Shown: positions 9,187-17,807 of the stretch, piece by piece
Layout: each line of letters begins with the position of its first letter
How positions within the stretch are numbered: the stretch's first letter is position 1
DNA from: Paenibacillus sp. Soil766
GTDB taxonomy: Bacteria > Bacillota > Bacilli > Paenibacillales > NBRC-103111
Reading direction: 5' to 3'
Length of the DNA: 64,000 bases
Assembly (NCBI RefSeq): GCF_001428105.1
Contig: NZ_LMSJ01000054.1
Coordinates: 1 to 64,000 of the forward strand
Program-made: the position numbers and the translations under genes
Notes under the pieces: generated by a model
Databases searched by the model: none
Told to the model about the DNA's origin: nothing
What the model saw: the letters and a program-made list of their open reading frames with translations, nothing else

Positions 9187-10842
9187 TTATTTTTTATACA
9201 CCGCGTCATAAGCTTCCTGGCGTATTTCAATAAACCGATTCAGGCCCAAGCCCTCAAGCTGCTTCAAATAATTGTCCCATTCCTTATTGATGTCCACATC
9301 GCCCATGATGGCTCTCGCCATCGTTTCATTCACATAATCGTAGATCGTCTTCTGTAAGTCCGCTATTTCCGTCGCTTGTTGCTCGTTGAAAGTGAGCGGT
9401 GGCACAATCTCTTCCTTCTTCGATTGATATGGAAAGTATTTCGTGGTCGATTCCTCGTACAGCACCTGCGCCAGCTCGCCCTTCTTCACCACTAGGCCGG
9501 AGCGCATTGGCGACGGCTGAACCATCGGCCCTTGGTTGTTCCAGAAGAAATTCTGCACACCCGACGGTACCACTAGCTTGGTCCACGTACCCTGCTTGCC
9601 GTCAAGCCCCAGCTCACCTTCCTTCGCTTTACGCCATTCGACGTCAGGTCGACCGTTAATGCCGCGCATCGTGAACTCCTCCGTCATCATCATATCTCCC
9701 CAGCGGAAGCATACATCGGGCTGATTGCACGCACTAGTCACAATGAATTGGCCTTGTACAATTGGGAAAGGCTTATACGGAGCTACCTGCAATCCGCTTG
9801 GACCTTTGAGCGGCGGTACCGCCTTGTAGCTGCTCCAACGATCTCCATTCAACGCCATAACCTCCGTAATGACGGCCCTAGGTACTGCACCAAGAATTGG
9901 GACGCCAGGATTCTCGCCCATGCGTTTGAGCTGAGTCGTATCCTGGGTGAACGTCTCCGGCGCCAGCAGCCCTTCCTTGTAGAGCTTGTTCAAATACAAC
10001 AGCCCCTCTTTCCAGGCCGGCTTATTGAAAGCAGTTTCGATTTTTCCATTTTTGAGATACAAATTGTCATTTCCGCTTCCTTTATCATTGTAAATAAAAG
10101 CGTTCATCAGGAAGTTGTCAATGCCCGCATGGCCACCGTCTGTGGAGCTGGCCAACGGAATTTCATCAGCTTTGCCGTTTCCGTTCGGGTCCTTCGTCTT
10201 AAACGCCTTCAGCACCTCATAGAATTCGTCTGTTGTAGTAGGCATCTTCAGCCCAAGCTTCTCCAGCCAAGGTGTATAGATCCACATCCGCTGAGGAGCC
10301 ATAACATGGGGATTCATATCGACTCTAGGCAGTCCGTAGATTTTCCCGTCCGGTGCGGTGATTACTTCCTTGGAGCCCGGAACATTTTTGTACATTTCCT
10401 TCACACCATATCCGTACTTCTCAATGAGATCATTAAGAGGCAGAAAAACACCTTGGGAGCCGTACACCATCATTTTGGAAGGAGAGACACCGAAATTCAG
10501 AATGATATCCGGGTAATCTCCACTCGCCAGCATAAGGTTCAACTTCTGCTCGCCATCCTTTTGGGGAGCAACTTCCCACTCGATCTCAATATTCGTCTGC
10601 TCTTCGAGCCATTTCGAATATTCGTTCGTTTTATAGTCTTCCACGTTGGTCGCTCCGAGCATCAGCACACGCAATTTGGTTTTGTTCTTGACGATCGGCA
10701 GCTGCCCGGCAGGGGTCACAATAGAGGATGTTCCCTCCGCTTGTTTGTTGTTGCTTGCACCGGAATCCTCCTTCGAACATGCCGACAATACTGGCATAAG
10801 CGCTAACGTCGATAATAGCGCAATAAGCACCATCTTTTTCAT
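9187..10842 (-). CDS. Extracellular sugar-binding lipoprotein, LplA type
   Basis: A 551-residue solute-binding protein for an ABC importer. The N-terminus MKKMVLIALLSTLALMPVLS is followed by a lipobox ending in Cys (LSAC), so it is anchored to the outer face of the membrane. The length and motifs (DPNGNGKADEIPL, VITSACNQPDVCFRWGD-like region) match the large LplA/Ytc family that binds oligosaccharides. The start at 10842 is fixed by AAGGGAGG at 10851-10858; a longer in-frame extension to 10869 lacks such a site. It follows the two permease genes, so the order is lplB-, ytcP-, lplA-like. It probably delivers the substrate of the sulfatase locus. Confidence 0.9.
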   Translation of the reverse strand: MKKMVLIALLSTLALMPVLSACSKEDSGASNNKQAEGTSSIVTPAGQLPIVKNKTKLRVLMLGATNVEDYKTNEYSKWLEEQTNIEIEWEVAPQKDGEQKLNLMLASGDYPDIILNFGVSPSKMMVYGSQGVFLPLNDLIEKYGYGVKEMYKNVPGSKEVITAPDGKIYGLPRVDMNPHVMAPQRMWIYTPWLEKLGLKMPTTTDEFYEVLKAFKTKDPNGNGKADEIPLASSTDGGHAGIDNFLMNAFIYNDKGSGNDNLYLKNGKIETAFNKPAWKEGLLYLNKLYKEGLLAPETFTQDTTQLKRMGENPGVPILGAVPRAVITEVMALNGDRWSSYKAVPPLKGPSGLQVAPYKPFPIVQGQFIVTSACNQPDVCFRWGDMMMTEEFTMRGINGRPDVEWRKAKEGELGLDGKQGTWTKLVVPSGVQNFFWNNQGPMVQPSPMRSGLVVKKGELAQVLYEESTTKYFPYQSKKEEIVPPLTFNEQQATEIADLQKTIYDYVNETMARAIMGDVDINKEWDNYLKQLEGLGLNRFIEIRQEAYDAVYKK

Positions 10843-10868
10843 CCAATAGACCTCCCTTATTGTATGCA

Positions 10869-11765
10869 TTACCCTTTTATAGAACCAATCATAATTCCCT
10901 TGACAAAATAACGCTGCACGAAAGGATACACGACCAAAATCGGAACGGTCGCTACGACAATGAGTGAAAACTTCAGCAGCTCCCGTAGTCCTGCCAGATC
11001 GGCAGCACTCTCCGCATCGCTGATCATTTCTTCCTGAATCGAATTCTGAATTAAAATATTTCGCAATACGATTTGGAGTGGATACATCTCCTGATCCTTT
11101 AAATAAATGAGAGCATTAAAAAATTGATTCCAGTGACCCACCGCATAAAATAAAGAAATCACAGCAATGATTGGACCCGATAGTGGGAGGACGACCTTCC
11201 ACATAAAGTTGAAATCGTTGCAACCGTCCATTTGCGCTGCCTCCAGCAACTCATGCGAGATCGTTTGCTGGAAATAGGTGCGAGTAATAATCATGTTCCA
11301 GATGCTCAGCGCCCCTGGAATGATGAGCGCCCACCTCGTATTCAGTAACCCGAGATCTTTAACAAGCAAGTAATTCGGGATTAAACCGCCGCTGAACATC
11401 ATCGTGAAGACGAACAGAAACATGAGCGCCTTCTTGCCATACAGGTCGCGCCGCGACATGGGATAGGCTGCTAGCAGCGTAAACACGACGTTAACGAGTG
11501 TACCGACTACCGTGTAAAATATGGAATTGGCAAATCCCACGCCAATCTGGCTGCTCTTGAATACTGCAATATATCCTTCTAAAGTAGGCTTGACGGGCCA
11601 CAGCCAGACTTGGCCGGAGATAACCGCTTCAGTCGAACTGAAGGAAGCGCTTACAATTAATACCAAAGGATATAGCACCACTAAAAGCAATACACCCAAG
11701 AGTGTATGATTGACAAAATCGAACCTTCTGTCCCCAGCTGATTCTCGAATGACATGACGTGCCAA
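10869..11765 (-). CDS. ABC sugar permease, YtcP/LplC type
   Basis: About 298 residues with six predicted membrane helices and the permease EAA loop (EAAQMDGCNDFNFMWKVVLP) that contacts the ATPase. FVFTMMFSGGLIPNYLL is typical of the YtcP/LplC branch. The open frame extends to a GTG at 11780, but that codon overlaps GGAGGG itself. A TTG at 11765 sits seven bases after GGAGGG and is the likely start. It is 37 bp downstream of the first permease. No ATPase gene is present here; such importers usually share an MsmK-like ATPase encoded elsewhere. Confidence 0.9.
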   Translation of the reverse strand: MARHVIRESAGDRRFDFVNHTLLGVLLLVVLYPLVLIVSASFSSTEAVISGQVWLWPVKPTLEGYIAVFKSSQIGVGFANSIFYTVVGTLVNVVFTLLAAYPMSRRDLYGKKALMFLFVFTMMFSGGLIPNYLLVKDLGLLNTRWALIIPGALSIWNMIITRTYFQQTISHELLEAAQMDGCNDFNFMWKVVLPLSGPIIAVISLFYAVGHWNQFFNALIYLKDQEMYPLQIVLRNILIQNSIQEEMISDAESAADLAGLRELLKFSLIVVATVPILVVYPFVQRYFVKGIMIGSIKG

Positions 11766-11802
11766 GTTTAATCCCTCCACTTTCCAAATTGGCGAAATAG
11801 AG

Positions 11803-12765
11803 CTACCAGAGACTCGTCTGGGTCAGCTTCTTTGCCAGCTTATTCACGCTCACCAGCAAGATGAGGGCGATTACATTCTTGAACAATCCGATCGCTGCAG
11901 CATAATCAAAGCTTGGAATTGTCGAGGTCAAACCGATCTTATACACGTAAGTGTCGATAATCTCTGAGGAGCGGAGATTCAGCGGATTTTGCAGCAGCAG
12001 CGCCTTCTCAAATCCCAAGTCCAATATATGACCCATGTTAAGAATGAGAATAATCATGGCAACAGGCATAATGCCGGGCAAATCGATATGCCACATCCGC
12101 CGGTACTTCGATGCTCCGTCCATGACTGCCGCTTCGTGCTGCTGCGGGTCGATACCCGCCAGCGCAGCCAAGTAGATGATGCAGGCAAAGCCGATGTTCT
12201 GCCAGATGTCCGACCAGACATAAATTGATTTAAAAAATTCCGGCTTTGCCAGAAAATTGATCGGCTCGAAGCCAAGAAGCACGATCAATTTGTTCAATGC
12301 TCCTGTCCGCGGGGCAAGGAACTGTGTGATGATGCCAGCCATAACAACCACTGAGATAAAATGCGGTGCGTAAGTCACCATCTGCACCGTTTTCTTAAAA
12401 AATTCATTTTTTACATAGTTGAGCGCCAAGGCCAGTGCAATGGGAAACGGAAAGGTTGCTGCCAGCTGGTAAAAGCTGAGTCCTATTGTATTCTCCAGCA
12501 CCTCGTAAAATTTGGGATGGTTCAGGAAACGAACGAAATGATCGAATCCTATCCATTGACTGTCCCATATCCCCTTCGTAATGACGAACTTTTTGAATGC
12601 GATTTGTGCGCCGTACATGGGAACATACCGAAACACGATCAGGTACAGAAGGGGTAGCGCGAGCAGCACGTAGAGCTGCCAGCATCTAGCTAAAGACTTC
12701 CCCATGGCCAACCCTTTCTGTCTCGTTACTGTGTGCGCACCTGCTTGGGATCTCGATGTGAGCAC
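11803..12765 (-). CDS. ABC sugar permease, LplB type
   Basis: A 320-residue inner-membrane protein, first gene of the sulfated-glycan operon. It has a charged N-terminus, six predicted helices and the EAA loop near EAAVMDGASKYRRMWHIDLPG; the YVPMYGAQIAFKKF segment is typical of LplB. Translation starts at GTG 12765, placed seven bases after AGGAGG at 12772-12777. It forms the heterodimeric channel with the following YtcP-type permease. A candidate CcpA site and -10 box lie in the 215-bp gap upstream, before the regulator gene. Confidence 0.9.
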   Translation of the reverse strand: MLTSRSQAGAHTVTRQKGLAMGKSLARCWQLYVLLALPLLYLIVFRYVPMYGAQIAFKKFVITKGIWDSQWIGFDHFVRFLNHPKFYEVLENTIGLSFYQLAATFPFPIALALALNYVKNEFFKKTVQMVTYAPHFISVVVMAGIITQFLAPRTGALNKLIVLLGFEPINFLAKPEFFKSIYVWSDIWQNIGFACIIYLAALAGIDPQQHEAAVMDGASKYRRMWHIDLPGIMPVAMIILILNMGHILDLGFEKALLLQNPLNLRSSEIIDTYVYKIGLTSTIPSFDYAAAIGLFKNVIALILLVSVNKLAKKLTQTSLW

Positions 12766-12852
12766 AGAACGACCTCCTTTCTATAGTAAGGTTGAATATC
12801 CGAACAGTGCTGACCTACTTCGTTCAAGCATCGTATCGGATACCCTTAGTAT

Positions 12853-12866
12853 AGAAACCGCTTTCA
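12853..12866 (-). promoter_or_regulatory. cre-like site at the sulfatase operon promoter
   Basis: Reading the minus strand, TGAAAGCGGTTTCT fits the CcpA operator consensus TGNAANCGNWNNCW at every fixed position. It is directly followed by TATACT, a good -10 box that overlaps its last bases. The site is 88 bp upstream of the first permease start. This suggests glucose repression of the locus; no experiment is implied. Confidence 0.6.
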
Positions 12867-12980
12867 CTTCTGGTATATAGGATTGTCATGCATTCGTGTG
12901 CTTTTGATAGCTTGGAGTTGTGTGCTATCGATGCGGGATTGTGCATTTCATATCCTGCATGAACAATAAACCCTGTTGTG

Positions 12981-15176
12981 TCAAGGCTTTCCGGCGCTGC
13001 GGAAGGAAGTGGCGCTGACACCGTATACCCGCTTGAAGGCCCGTCCAAACGTATTGGAGGACTGGTATCCGACCTCCTTAACGATCACGCTTACCGGTAA
13101 GTCCGTATCCTGGAGCAGCTCTCCGGCCCGTTTCATCCGCAGCTCCTCCAAATAATCTGAGAAGGCATGTCCTGTATGCTCCTTGAATATTCTTGACAAA
13201 TACGTCTCCGAGAGCTGAAAGTAATCGGCAACGGCCGACAACGATAAATCCGGATTGGAATAGCTATCCTGCAAGTAAGTTACAAGTTGATGAACCAGCT
13301 CGATATTCCCGCTCTTTTTGCGCTGTCTGCCAGCATCCGTGATGGCCAAGAGAATTTCTGTCAGCTGGTGATACACAGCTCTGGCGCCCTCCAGCGAGTC
13401 GGCTTGCTTCGCTAGTACAGGAATAGCCTCGCCAAGGTCCGTCGTTAGGAGCTGCTCCGACAGCTTAAGCATATTTCCAATGAGATTGGCTATAAAGAGC
13501 TGCAGCATTTGCAACGATAACGTCCTATGGACAAAATTTTCATCGAACAGCTCTTCCATCATCTGCTGCAGCTGCTCTGTTTCTCCTGCCCTCACCACAT
13601 TCATCAGTCGCTGCTCGGTATCTGTTGGGAAATAATACTTATGAGACTCCTTAGGCAACTGTTCGAACCAGACTGTGTCCTTGCCCCGATGCCAAATGTT
13701 ATAATTCAGCGCGTATTTCGCCTCCTCATACGATCGGGCAATGCCTTTGTACGAAGGCTGCACGCTTCCTATGGCAAAAACAGGATGCATACCATGGAGC
13801 TGGCCCATCTCCTCCTTTGTCTCCTCCAACAGCTCTCGAATGAAGTCAATGCGCACTTCCTGACTCGAGAATGTTCCACCAATGATGGCAGCAAGCTTAC
13901 TAGACTCCACATCATGTAGGTAGACTTCAATCTCCGTGCTTGTGGAGAAGTACTCCCGCAATAGCAGCCGATGCAGCTCACGCTGAAGCAGCATATCCGT
14001 GCTCAGCACTTCCTCATTATCATGGTCACGCAGATGGAGCAACACTACGACGAACCCGTTACCTTCCATCCGGATTCCCAAATGCTCCATCAGAAGCTCA
14101 ATCTCACTATCTGAGGCAAATTCACCCTTGAGCAACCGTTCGAAGAAAGCATGCCGCAGGAACGGCATTTGGTCCTTGAGCTTTTGCTGCAATTGCTCAT
14201 TATTCGTAACGAGACGACCGACTGGCCGCCAATTCCGGTAAGCCAGCACGATAGCAAGTCCAATGCCCAGAAAAAGCGATCCGATCGCTATAAAGAGCGT
14301 AATCCGTTTCACGTAGTTCACTTTTTCTAGAACAATATGCGTCGGCTGGACAGTTACATACTTCCAGCCGTTGTAGGTGGAGGTCGTGTACGTCACCATC
14401 ATCTCCTTCGAACCGATCCCCATCTTGAGCACCCCCTTGTCGCCGTCCAGTTTGACGATCTCGGGAATCACATCCGATCCTTTCGTTACGTAACTGATAA
14501 GCCTTCCATCCTTATCCGCAATATAGGCCCAGCCATCAGTGGACAAATCCAGCCCTTCCAGCAGAGTCTGCACTTCCCTGTTATCGATAGAGACCGCAAT
14601 GACGCCGGATGAAACCGGCGGCAATCCCATCGAATGAATGTACGTTAGCATTGTGTGCGGCTTGCCATCAAGCAGCATTGGCGATGCTGGCAGCACAGTG
14701 AACTGGCGAAACTTGTCGAATATCTCCGAATACCACTGCTCATAGGTCTTATCGGCAACTGAATAACGATACTCATAGAAAGCAGGCAGCTGCTCTGCCA
14801 TCGTACGGTTAATGACCATGTTGCTGCGGCGGAATAATAAATAATAGTTGGTGATGAATTTATTCGTAAGCCCATGCTCGTACAAATGCTTGTGCATCTC
14901 AACAATTCGGTACGTGTTCGTCCCTTCAAGCGGGCGCTCCACCGTCAGAAACTGAGCCACCTTCGGATCTAGTTCCAGTTGACGCACAATGGAGGCAACC
15001 TCGTCTAGTCGCAGGTCAAGAATTTCTTTTCCTTGATCAAGCACCATCATATTCGCATCTTTCATTTGCGTCTCGACCACAGACAACGTCTGCTCATGCA
15101 TGAACCATCCGATGAACAAAGCGAATAGCAAGAAAATCGCATATGGGATGAAAAATCTGATGACCATCGGCTTCAT
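12981..15176 (-). CDS. Membrane-anchored AraC-family transcription regulator
   Basis: A 731-residue one-component regulator. A membrane helix near residues 8-27 and a second near 288-310 flank an extracellular dCACHE-like sensor, so it reads an outside signal. The C-terminal ~100 residues are the AraC double helix-turn-helix (SETYLSRIFKEHTGHAFSDY, then VGYQSSNTFGRAFKRVYGVS). This architecture is common beside LplA/B importers in Paenibacillus and usually controls the adjacent operon. It is transcribed in the same direction as that operon, 215 bp upstream of it. A GAGGGGGT sequence precedes the ATG by about nine bases. The inducer is unknown, probably the glycan or its binding-protein complex. 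Confidence 0.9.
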   Translation of the reverse strand: MKPMVIRFFIPYAIFLLFALFIGWFMHEQTLSVVETQMKDANMMVLDQGKEILDLRLDEVASIVRQLELDPKVAQFLTVERPLEGTNTYRIVEMHKHLYEHGLTNKFITNYYLLFRRSNMVINRTMAEQLPAFYEYRYSVADKTYEQWYSEIFDKFRQFTVLPASPMLLDGKPHTMLTYIHSMGLPPVSSGVIAVSIDNREVQTLLEGLDLSTDGWAYIADKDGRLISYVTKGSDVIPEIVKLDGDKGVLKMGIGSKEMMVTYTTSTYNGWKYVTVQPTHIVLEKVNYVKRITLFIAIGSLFLGIGLAIVLAYRNWRPVGRLVTNNEQLQQKLKDQMPFLRHAFFERLLKGEFASDSEIELLMEHLGIRMEGNGFVVVLLHLRDHDNEEVLSTDMLLQRELHRLLLREYFSTSTEIEVYLHDVESSKLAAIIGGTFSSQEVRIDFIRELLEETKEEMGQLHGMHPVFAIGSVQPSYKGIARSYEEAKYALNYNIWHRGKDTVWFEQLPKESHKYYFPTDTEQRLMNVVRAGETEQLQQMMEELFDENFVHRTLSLQMLQLFIANLIGNMLKLSEQLLTTDLGEAIPVLAKQADSLEGARAVYHQLTEILLAITDAGRQRKKSGNIELVHQLVTYLQDSYSNPDLSLSAVADYFQLSETYLSRIFKEHTGHAFSDYLEELRMKRAGELLQDTDLPVSVIVKEVGYQSSNTFGRAFKRVYGVSATSFRSAGKP

Positions 15177-15249
15177 ATTCCGTGACCCCCTCTTTTTTTG
15201 TGCATATTCCCGAATTTTATTGTGCCATACTTTTGTCCCGAGAGCTATC

Positions 15250-15279
15250 TTGGAAAAGAAGAAACACCCCCGTTGGGGG
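15250..15279 (-). terminator. Possible terminator hairpin
   Basis: On the minus strand CCCCC-AAC-GGGGG is followed by TGTTTCTTCTTTT. The stem is short but GC-only and the tail is T-rich. It may end transcripts coming from the relic region before the regulator gene. Confidence 0.35.
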
Positions 15280-16064
15280 AGATGTCCCTTGCTTGACTCA
15301 CGTGCGCTTTGATTTTCGCTGATAGGATGAGTGGTTTATTGAAGTAAGCGCCGGTGTCTTCTCTAAAGGAGTTGAAACAGTTCGTACTTTCTGTAATCCA
15401 ATGCTCGCTTTACAAAGCGCTTGCCCCACAGACTGCGAAGTTGCAGCCTGGCTCAACCCATTCCGCAATGCCGATTTCAGGTGCCAATATCCGAATCGAC
15501 ATAGGAGCCGACCATGTAAAGTTAGTAAAAGAAAGAGGAACCAAAAACCAGGTCCTGCTGCAGCGCACGTGGGTGGTTGGGGGGCCGCTTTCTACGAAGG
15601 GTTCATCTGGAAATTGACGATATTTGCTCATCCAGTTGCTCAATGTCTTCGCTGAGATGTTCAATGTTCAATTCGTCTGCAATTTCCGAGGAACATTATT
15701 TGTCACTTCAAAACTTATTTGTCACCCGATACTTTTTCGTTAGTAGTGTATGTATCATCGATGGTTTACATTTGTTTGTTGTGTTGTTGTTTTTTGTTGT
15801 TCAAAACTCCATCTCCAATACGAGGATCGTACCACCGCTTGTGGTAATCTGTAACGACCTGAACGTCATGTCGCGGCCTTATCTCACGGAACATCTCGCT
15901 ATTCTACATAAATTCTTCAATAAGTTCACTAACTTATCATCATTAGGGAATTGTGCTTAATCCGCACGAAGCGCACAATCATGACCTGCTCATTGGATTC
16001 CCAATCTTTGTTGTTCGATTTAATTGACGAATTCATCAAAAAACGTCTCAACCAATTTTGTTGT
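15280..16064. other. Gene-poor region with transposase debris
   Basis: Nearly 800 bases with no intact gene. It contains the IS3 OrfA remnant at 15590-15664. It also has a close direct repeat, TTATTTGTCAC, at about 15697-15707 and 15715-15725, of the kind seen near insertion-sequence ends. Several open frames of 60-130 codons cross it on both strands, but none has a ribosome site or a recognisable product. The composition changes to T-rich near 15770-15810. It looks like decayed mobile DNA. Confidence 0.5.
15590..15664 (-). mobile_element. IS3-family OrfA remnant
   Basis: About 25 residues (NISAKTLSNWMSKYRQFPDE then PFVESG) match the end of the helix-turn-helix and the following linker of IS3-family OrfA transposases. 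Stops precede it and the similarity ends abruptly, so only a scar remains. No OrfB, terminal inverted repeats or target duplication could be found. Confidence 0.55.
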
Positions 16065-16575
16065 CTAAGCTTTTTTTACTTCCTTAAGCTGATAATATAA
16101 ACCTCTAGAATCCGACCATTCCGCGAAAAGGACGTGCTCATGATGCGGAATTCCGCTAAGTTGCAAAAGCTGATCCACCCAAACCCGGTCTCTCCCGAAG
16201 CAGCATCCCCAATTGGGCGAAATCGAGATTGTAGCGCTTCATTGCCTTGAAATCAACCACGCCGTTTCGGATAATTAGGTCTGGTGTTCCCGCGGCATAG
16301 CGGGACAATCTGGGGAATCGTGCGATAAACTTTTCCAACCCCCACGCTAGAAGCGTCCAGATTACCAGAGCAAAAAGTAGATGACTCAAATGAATTTCAT
16401 TATCATAAATCGTATTGCCGACCAGTTCACTGAGCATTAAAGAGGAAACGAAATCAAAAGCTGTCAATTGGGAGATCTCTTTTTTTCCCAGCAGTCTAGT
16501 CATGATCAAAAGACCTATTAAAGCGACTGTAAGCTTGACACCGATACTTACATACAGATTGGTATCCATCTTCAT
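16065..16575 (-). pseudogene. DUF421 (YetF-like) membrane protein with internal deletion
   Basis: The N-terminal part has the DUF421 pattern: three membrane helices (KLTVALIGLLIMTRLLG, SQLTAFDFVSSLMLSE, LLFALVIWTLLAWGL) followed by DLIIRNGVVD and FAQLGMLLRE. It then hits a stop at 16156. In another frame directly afterwards lies WVDQLLQLSG, then HVLFAEWSDSRGLYYQL, which is the normal DUF421 C-terminus, ending at TAG 16065. Roughly 50-60 family residues between these parts are missing, so the gene has an out-of-frame internal deletion. The start is placed at ATG 16575 or 16569 after GAAGGGAAAG. Relatives are membrane proteins of uncertain role in Bacilli. Confidence 0.7.
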
Positions 16576-16675
16576 CTTTCCCTTCGGAGTATACATAAAG
16601 CAGAAATCATGTGTATGTGTTTGATATCTTTTTACCCAATAATTTAGAAAAATTATCATATGCTTGTACACCCAG

Positions 16676-16947
16676 CAGTAACTTTATCTACTGAAATGAT
16701 CCGAACCAATTCGCGTACCATACCGATAATAATGGTTCAAAACATGGATAGATCAAGCTTTTTGTTGATCTAAGCTAGTCAAGAATAATTTTCAAAGAAG
16801 ATTCTCATGGTTTTCTAATAAAGTGGGCTTATCCCCTCCAAACTCACGGTTTTCTCTGCTTCTAGCAAATTATAGGAGACTTCCAGTCTGCTATACTAGG
16901 CTCAGCTAAGAAAACAGCGCTCAAAAACAAGGAGGAGGACAATAACT
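16676..16947. other. Divergent intergenic region before NlpC/P60 gene
   Basis: It holds an 8-bp inverted repeat (TAGATCAA / TTGATCTA) at 16749-16772 and a possible -10 TATACT at 16892-16897. A strong AAGGAGGAGG at about 16930 serves the NlpC gene. I looked for a c-di-AMP (ydaO) riboswitch, which often precedes cell-wall hydrolases, and did not find its conserved core. Confidence 0.45.
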
Positions 16948-17451
16948 ATGAAATTACATCATAAATGGAGCAAACGCTTGGCAATTATGGCAATTGGAGC
17001 AACCGTTGCGATCTCAGGAGGGGTAATCAGTAGTCCAAAGCCTACTCAAGCTGCTACTGCTTCAATAACCTCAACAACGAAAGCTAATAGCATTATCTCA
17101 TTAGGTAAAAGATATCTGGGCACGCCATATAAATTCGGTGCTAAAGTTGGACAAACGCGCAACTTCGACTGTTCGACATTAACGAAATACATTTTCGGAA
17201 AATACGGCATTAGCCTACCGCGGACAGCTGCTCAGCAATCTAAAGTCGGTAGTTATGTTTCGAAAAAGAATTGGAAGAAAGGCGACCTGCTATTCTTCTC
17301 TGTCCCTGGCAGATCAGGAGTCGGTCATGTAGGCGTTTACATTGGAAATAACAAAATGTTAAACACTTATGGTGCTGGCGGTGTGAAAATCACTACGATT
17401 AACTCCTACTGGAATTCTCACTACATGACAGCACGACGCGTGATTAAATAG
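16948..17451 (+). CDS. Secreted NlpC/P60 peptidoglycan endopeptidase
   Basis: A 167-residue cell-wall hydrolase. Residues 1 to about 35 form a Sec signal peptide with a typical PTQAA cleavage zone, so it is exported. The remainder is a minimal NlpC/P60 domain: catalytic Cys75 in FDCSTLTKYIF, His127 in GHVGVYIGN, and Asn139 at the position of the third polar residue. It probably cleaves gamma-D-Glu-diamino-acid bonds in stem peptides. No binding module such as SH3 or LysM is present, so substrate targeting must come from the domain itself. AAGGAGGAGG precedes the ATG and a strong terminator follows, making it a single-gene unit. Confidence 0.93.
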   Translation: MKLHHKWSKRLAIMAIGATVAISGGVISSPKPTQAATASITSTTKANSIISLGKRYLGTPYKFGAKVGQTRNFDCSTLTKYIFGKYGISLPRTAAQQSKVGSYVSKKNWKKGDLLFFSVPGRSGVGHVGVYIGNNKMLNTYGAGGVKITTINSYWNSHYMTARRVIK

Positions 17452-17481
17452 TCAAAATAATTGTTATCACAGAACGTTTGA

Positions 17482-17522
17482 CGAACTATTGATCTCTTTG
17501 AGATTAGTAGTTCGTTTATTTT
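17482..17522 (+). terminator. Rho-independent terminator of the NlpC/P60 gene
   Basis: A 15-bp stem (CGAACTATTGATCTC with its partner, two G-U pairs) closes a three-base loop and is followed by TTTATTTT. It starts 30 bp after the stop codon. Confidence 0.9.
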
Positions 17523-17680
17523 ATGTTACCCTAAATAATTATGTACTATAGAGGAAACAATAAGTCCAAACCCAGCTTTCAAAATTTTATTTCAGGGTTC
17601 CACTATATTGATTCAACTCTTTATCATGCAGGAGTTTGCCATATTGAAAGAGAGTGGGATTGTCATGGTTTTGTAAAGGA

Positions 17681-17720
17681 AAGGGCCGCCCCAATGGCAG
17701 ATTTGCCAGGGACAGCCCTT
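17681..17720 (-). terminator. Probable terminator of the 17.8-21.0 kb importer operon
   Basis: A nested inverted repeat, AAGGGC...GCCCTT outside and GGCA-GATT-TGCC inside, lies about 90 bp past the last permease stop. On the minus strand it is followed by TTCCTTTAC. No other gene is evident between 17523 and 17807; a 65-codon plus-strand frame there lacks a ribosome site. Confidence 0.55.
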
Positions 17721-17807
17721 ATCCGAAAAGCTTTATAGATTAATTTGCGATAGGCTAACATCCTGCCATTTCCGTTATACATAATCGTAGCTCTCCGAAC
17801 AGATCAC

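Noticed and set aside
9748-10806. 352-codon plus-strand frame opposite the LplA-type gene
   Set aside because: It is a shadow of the real minus-strand gene, which has a signal peptide, lipobox and ribosome site.
12897-12944. Three TGTGC motifs upstream of the sulfatase operon as AraC sites
   Set aside because: Spacings of 24 and 19 bp are irregular and flanking similarity is weak, so I could not separate them from chance.
15577-15960. 127-codon plus-strand frame overlapping the IS3 scar
   Set aside because: Composition is biased to Phe/Val/Ser from a T-rich stretch and there is no start signal. The recognisable transposase residues are on the other strand.
16676-16947. c-di-AMP (ydaO) riboswitch before the NlpC/P60 gene
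   Set aside because: The position is typical, but I could not find the conserved GGG...AAACGGAG-like core or the expected long pairing.
17541-17738. 65-codon frame after the NlpC terminator
   Set aside because: No ribosome site, and its 3' half coincides with the nested hairpin at 17681-17720.
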